Shown in pieces: positions 6,620-9,114 of a stretch of DNA of 9,114 nt (its first letter is position 1; each line of letters starts with the position of its first letter). A model generated the notes under the pieces. The model was not told the DNA's origin, did not search any database, and was given only the letters and a program-made list of their open reading frames with translations. Both the position numbers and the translations under genes were made by a program. Origin of the DNA: Thermoplasmata archaeon (GTDB lineage Archaea; Thermoplasmatota; Thermoplasmata; Thermoplasmatales; Thermoplasmataceae); contig JAJZOT010000046.1 in the NCBI GenBank assembly GCA_021847855.1, forward strand, positions 1 to 9,114, given 5' to 3'.

Positions 6620-7279
6620 ATGTTTTTTCTTGAGATGAGGGTTGGAGGTAAATGCAGTCTGGCAAAATCCAGTAGCTACAGCCCGCAACCCATCATTATA
6701 CAGAACGCACGAATAGTTTCGGGAAACACCAACCATATTTTCACCACTGTATCATCCAGAGATATGGAAAAAGTTCTTGATATCATGAAAGAGGACTTTC
6801 AGAAATTCACCATAAGCAGATATGAGAAAAACATATTTGTTGACGCACTTAAAACGGGTCATGGTATGCTCAGGGACATATTCGAGGAGGATGTTTTTCC
6901 TCTATTTCCAATAGTTGCTTCTGCTGGACTGGAGACCTTCAGGGTCATTTCACAGGATAAATCCAAGCTGGAATCATTACTGGAAAAGGTAAACAGACGC
7001 AATGACGTTGAACACTTCACCATAGAGCGTGTGTCAATACCGGAAATAATGACACAAAATCTGCTTAACTCACTGTCACCTTCACTTTATGGCCTGACCG
7101 ACAGGGAGATAGCCATAATGAAGGTTGCAGTATCAAGGGGTTACTATGACTGGCCAAGGCTGAATGATCTCAAGGATATTTCACTGGATAACGGAACTTC
7201 CAAGGTAACAACTTTATACCACATCAGAAAGGCTGAAAAGAAGATAATAGAGAAGGTCTTTAACAGAAGAATGGCATGA
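6620..7279 (+). CDS. HTH_10 (Bat-like) transcription regulator
   Basis: A 219-residue DNA-binding protein of the archaeal bacterio-opsin activator (Bat)-like group. The C-terminus (residues about 159-212) is a clear HTH_10 domain: LTDREIAIMKVAVSRGYYDWPR, then a recognition-helix region GTSKVTTLYHIRKAEKKII, matching the family pattern LT.RQ...L..A...GYfd.PR...l..lA...g.S.ST...hLR.Ae.kl. The N-terminal part (MFFLEMRVGGKCSLAK and on) resembles the beta-rich sensory half found in these proteins, whose ligand is unknown. The start at 6620 is chosen for its TATA spacing and because the homologous core begins there. An ATG at 6581 would add 13 residues (MKNILTHDVYDST), and the frame is open even further into leuC by chance. 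It is divergent from leuC-leuD, with 76 bases between starts, which suggests it controls the acid-metabolism genes or itself. No terminator is obvious after it. Confidence 0.85.
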   Translation: MFFLEMRVGGKCSLAKSSSYSPQPIIIQNARIVSGNTNHIFTTVSSRDMEKVLDIMKEDFQKFTISRYEKNIFVDALKTGHGMLRDIFEEDVFPLFPIVASAGLETFRVISQDKSKLESLLEKVNRRNDVEHFTIERVSIPEIMTQNLLNSLSPSLYGLTDREIAIMKVAVSRGYYDWPRLNDLKDISLDNGTSKVTTLYHIRKAEKKIIEKVFNRRMA

Positions 7280-7403
7280 TCCGAAATTCGCTGGAAAGTG
7301 TAACAGAATGATTTCAGTTCCTGTTCACGCAAATAATGCCTTTCATTGCCCCCATGTGTTTATTGGGAATTTGATCTAAAATTATCTCCCTCAGCTATAT
7401 TAT

Positions 7404-7416
7404 CAATTTTAAATAC
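7404..7416 (+). promoter_or_regulatory. TATA-like box of the DUF202 gene
   Basis: CAATTTTAAATAC contains a box A-like TTTTAAATA centred near 7410, which predicts transcription to begin close to 7436. A second AT-rich stretch (GCTATATTATC, 7394-7404) is an alternative. Confidence 0.4.
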
Positions 7417-7435
7417 CATTACAATATTTGCTTTT

Positions 7436-7807
7436 ACGGCTGAACAGAAAGACACTCTGGCAACAGTTACCGACCATATGGCCAACGAACGCACATACCT
7501 TGCATGGGTCAGAACTGGCATCACGGTTATGGCGCTTGGTTTTGTGGTTGCAAAGTTCGGGATAATCATAAAAGAACTTGTTCCAAATGCTCCAAGCACG
7601 TCGTATCACTTCTCTTCGGCAACTGGAATTGTTCTTGTGGTTGCCGGGGGGTTTCTTCAGATAATGGCACTTCGAAGCTTTTTGAGAAATAAGAAAAGCA
7701 TTGAGAGTGGAGATTTTATTCCCTCTTCAACAGGAGTCATCGCTGCAGGCATAATCATCCTCCTGATTGCCGTTCTTCTCATAGCCTATATGCTGATTAC
7801 CTTATGA
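7436..7807 (+). CDS. DUF202 (YidH-like) small membrane protein
   Basis: A 123-residue protein with three predicted membrane helices: residues about 22-45 (LAWVRTGITVMALGFVVAKFG), 62-84 (ATGIVLVVAGGFLQIMAL) and 100-122 (AAGIIILLIAVLLIAYMLITL). The family hallmark NERTYLAWVRTG precedes helix 1. Function of DUF202 proteins is unknown. The start is a problem. The residues before the hallmark (AEQKDTLATVTDHMANERT) look native, yet there is no ATG, GTG or TTG in the right place. The frame offers ACG at 7436, exactly 25-26 bases from the TATA-like box, TTG at 7346 (far upstream, before the predicted transcription start), and ATG at 7478, which would start at MANERTYLAW and keep all helices. I use ACG as the best guess. 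The coding region is certain, the start is not. It stands between the regulator and the AhpD-like gene with its own promoter. Confidence 0.7.
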   Translation, partial: TAEQKDTLATVTDHMANERTYLAWVRTGITVMALGFVVAKFGIIIKELVPNAPSTSYHFSSATGIVLVVAGGFLQIMALRSFLRNKKSIESGDFIPSSTGVIAAGIIILLIAVLLIAYMLITL

Positions 7808-7810
7808 GAG

Positions 7811-7857
7811 ATCATGCCACTCAAGTTCTCTGCTTCTGAACTTTAGATCTGCATGAT
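7811..7857. repeat. Two-tier inverted repeat between DUF202 and AhpD-like genes
   Basis: Outer arms ATCATGC (7811-7817) and GCATGAT (7851-7857) are perfect complements. Inside them AAGTTC (7823-7828) and GAACTT (7838-7843) pair around a 9-base loop, with 5- and 7-base internal bulges. It begins four bases after the DUF202 stop. There is no T run after it, so it could be a 3'-end structure of the DUF202 mRNA or a protein-binding palindrome before the next promoter. Confidence 0.5.
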
Positions 7858-7910
7858 TTGTCCAACATCCGAATTGGAAAACTTTTTTCAAAGGTAAGAC
7901 ATACGTCATT

Positions 7911-8258
7911 ATGGTAGAGGCGCTATCAACAAAGAAAGTCACTGAAATTGGAGGATTGTTCAAAGAGTTATCAGAGAAAATGCCCAAAGAAACCTCTGGT
8001 TTTATGGAATTCAACAAGTCTGTGCTCAGCCCGGGTAAACTTTCCATGAGGGAAAAAGAGCTCATTGCTGTCTCACTGGCAGTAGCAACGCAATGTGAGT
8101 GGTGCATACCATATCATGTGAAAAATGCTCTTGAAAGTGGGGCAACTGAGGAGGAAATACTGGAATCCTCGTACATTGCAGCACTTATGAAAGGAGCCCC
8201 AGCATTGATGCAGGTAAACCTGGTTCTTGAGGCTGTAAGAGAATTTTCTTCCAAGTGA
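7911..8258 (+). CDS. AhpD-like / carboxymuconolactone decarboxylase family protein
   Basis: A 115-residue all-helical protein of the CMD family. The redox site is complete: Cys62-Glu-Trp-Cys65 followed by His69, with Glu50 twelve residues before Cys62. This is the same Glu/Cys/Cys/His spacing as the proton relay of mycobacterial AhpD (E118, C130, C133, H137). It is therefore more likely a thiol-based peroxidase or disulfide reductase than a decarboxylase, since true decarboxylases lack the CxxC. Length fits single-domain CMD proteins, which form trimers or hexamers in the cytosol. The ATG at 7911 is the only reasonable start; the codons after it are uninterrupted. No good Shine-Dalgarno sequence is visible, and a T-rich stretch at 7879-7890, about 26 bases upstream, could be a degenerate TATA box for a leaderless message. 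No thioredoxin or peroxiredoxin partner lies nearby, so its electron donor is unknown. Confidence 0.88.
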   Translation: MVEALSTKKVTEIGGLFKELSEKMPKETSGFMEFNKSVLSPGKLSMREKELIAVSLAVATQCEWCIPYHVKNALESGATEEEILESSYIAALMKGAPALMQVNLVLEAVREFSSK

Positions 8259-8403
8259 TCATACCTAAGTGTTATTGCAGGACTTAATCACCTGACAGTA
8301 ACTTGTATTTTCTGAATTCAGGATCAATGGTCATATTATCGGATTATTCAAATTTCAAGGAATATTAATGAACGAAGTTCTCGGGACAATGTGAGAAGAT
8401 TAT

Positions 8404-8439
8404 TTAACCGGGCTTATCTACACAACAATCTCCGGTTAA
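8404..8439. promoter_or_regulatory. Perfect 8-base inverted repeat ending at the second MFS start codon
   Basis: TTAACCGG (8404-8411) and CCGGTTAA (8432-8439) are exact complements separated by 20 bases; the second arm ends one base before the ATG at 8441. A TATA-like TTATCTA (8414-8420) lies between them about 25 bases before the ATG, and another candidate box (GATTATTTAA, 8398-8407) overlaps the first arm. Binding of one dimer to each arm, or of one protein bridging both, would cover the promoter, so an operator is likely. As RNA it could also form a stem that occludes the start. Confidence 0.5.
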
Positions 8440-8440
8440 G

Positions 8441-9114
8441 ATGAAAAATGAAACTTTGATTGCCATACGTTCCTTTGTAATTGCGGCCGGTGCCACAGCC
8501 GCAGCCACATTTGTTGGTGTTTTTGGAGTATATATTGGTGCATCTGCTGCAGAAATGGGCTGGCTCCAATCCTCATCGAATTCATTGAGTAATTCCGGAC
8601 AGCTGATATGGGGGAGAATCAGCGATCGCTTCGGAAGGAGGGCTCCATTCATCATAGCAGGAAGCATAGCCAGTGCAATTTTATGGCTTTTCATGGCGTT
8701 TGTCAGGAGTCCGGTCACACTTATTGTGGCCTATGCGCTCCTCTCCCTTTTCAGTGCAATGATTGCAGTCAACTGGTATTCCTTCATAGCTGACAATATT
8801 TCTGGGAGTAGCCGTGGACATTTCCTTTCCAGAATAAACAATCTTGCTTCTATAGGTACAATAATTTCCATCTCGGTAATGATATTTCTTTTCAGCTCTG
8901 ATGTTACATCCGACATTATTATCCCGTTTGGAGCGGCTTCGGGTGCATATGTTCTGTCTGCTGTTCTTGCCCTAAGGCTAAAAGAAGAGAAAGCAAAATC
9001 AAAACTCACTTCCAATTTCAGGAAAACACTCAGGAGTCTTAAAAACGACCGACCTTTTTACAAATATTTTGTTGCAACAAACGTTCAGTCCCTTTTCTGG
9101 TCCATGGCCTGGCC
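8441..9114 (+). CDS. MFS transporter, N-terminal half (cut by window edge)
   Basis: The frame is open from ATG 8441 to the right edge, 224 codons, and continues beyond. The start has no earlier in-frame alternative near it and follows directly on the inverted repeat. Seen so far are about six membrane helices (the N-terminal MFS bundle), motif A in the form GRISDRFGRRAPF between helices 2 and 3, and NNLASIGTIISI in helix 5. A charged stretch, RLKEEKAKSKLTSNFRKTLR, is the usual central loop between the two bundles. It belongs to the general MFS_1 (drug/metabolite) type rather than the sugar-porter type of the first transporter in the window, since it lacks the ESPRWL signature at the end of helix 6. 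The substrate cannot be told. Confidence 0.85.
   Translation, partial: MKNETLIAIRSFVIAAGATAAATFVGVFGVYIGASAAEMGWLQSSSNSLSNSGQLIWGRISDRFGRRAPFIIAGSIASAILWLFMAFVRSPVTLIVAYALLSLFSAMIAVNWYSFIADNISGSSRGHFLSRINNLASIGTIISISVMIFLFSSDVTSDIIIPFGAASGAYVLSAVLALRLKEEKAKSKLTSNFRKTLRSLKNDRPFYKYFVATNVQSLFWSMAW

Noticed and set aside
8315..8324. Ten-base palindrome CTGAATTCAG before the second transporter
   Set aside because: It is more than 100 bases from the start and isolated, with no second copy. A palindrome of this size can easily occur by chance.

Overview
The window looks like a chromosomal segment of an archaeon of the Thermoplasmatales type. The grounds are AT-rich TATA boxes placed about 25-27 bases before start codons (leaderless genes), heavy use of AGA/AGG and ATA codons, a HTH_10 (Bat-like) regulator, and a class of membrane and organic-acid genes common in these acidophilic heterotrophs. 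The genus cannot be fixed from the sequence alone.

Layout. Positions 1-676 (minus strand) hold the C-terminal half of a DDE transposase that runs off the left edge and lacks its N-terminal half. A 12-helix MFS transporter (784-2142, plus) follows from a clear TATA box. The next 545 bases (2143-2687) hold no intact gene, but the minus strand shows a chain of short, frame-broken coding pieces that look like a decayed gene. So the first transporter lies between two pieces of genetic debris.

The centre of the window (2688-6543) is an acid-metabolism block. A DRE-TIM (isopropylmalate/homocitrate/citramalate synthase-like) enzyme is translationally coupled to a family III (CaiB/BaiF) CoA-transferase. 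Facing them, and sharing the last four bases, is a two-gene operon for the large and small subunits of an aconitase-family (LeuC/LeuD-type) hydro-lyase. Together the genes could make or break a C-C bond next to a tertiary hydroxy acid, move CoA on or off the acid, and dehydrate/rehydrate it. A citramalate/mesaconate-type route is the simplest reading, but the substrate is not proven.

Divergent from leuC is a HTH_10 transcription regulator (6620-7279). The short gap between them carries two different octamers, each present twice, placed around the two predicted core promoters. To the right lie a small DUF202 membrane protein whose best start is the non-standard codon ACG, a 47-base two-tier inverted repeat, an AhpD/carboxymuconolactone decarboxylase-like protein with all the redox-site residues, and the first half of a second MFS transporter that runs off the right edge and is preceded by a perfect 8-base inverted repeat touching its start codon. 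No tRNA, rRNA or CRISPR array was seen.
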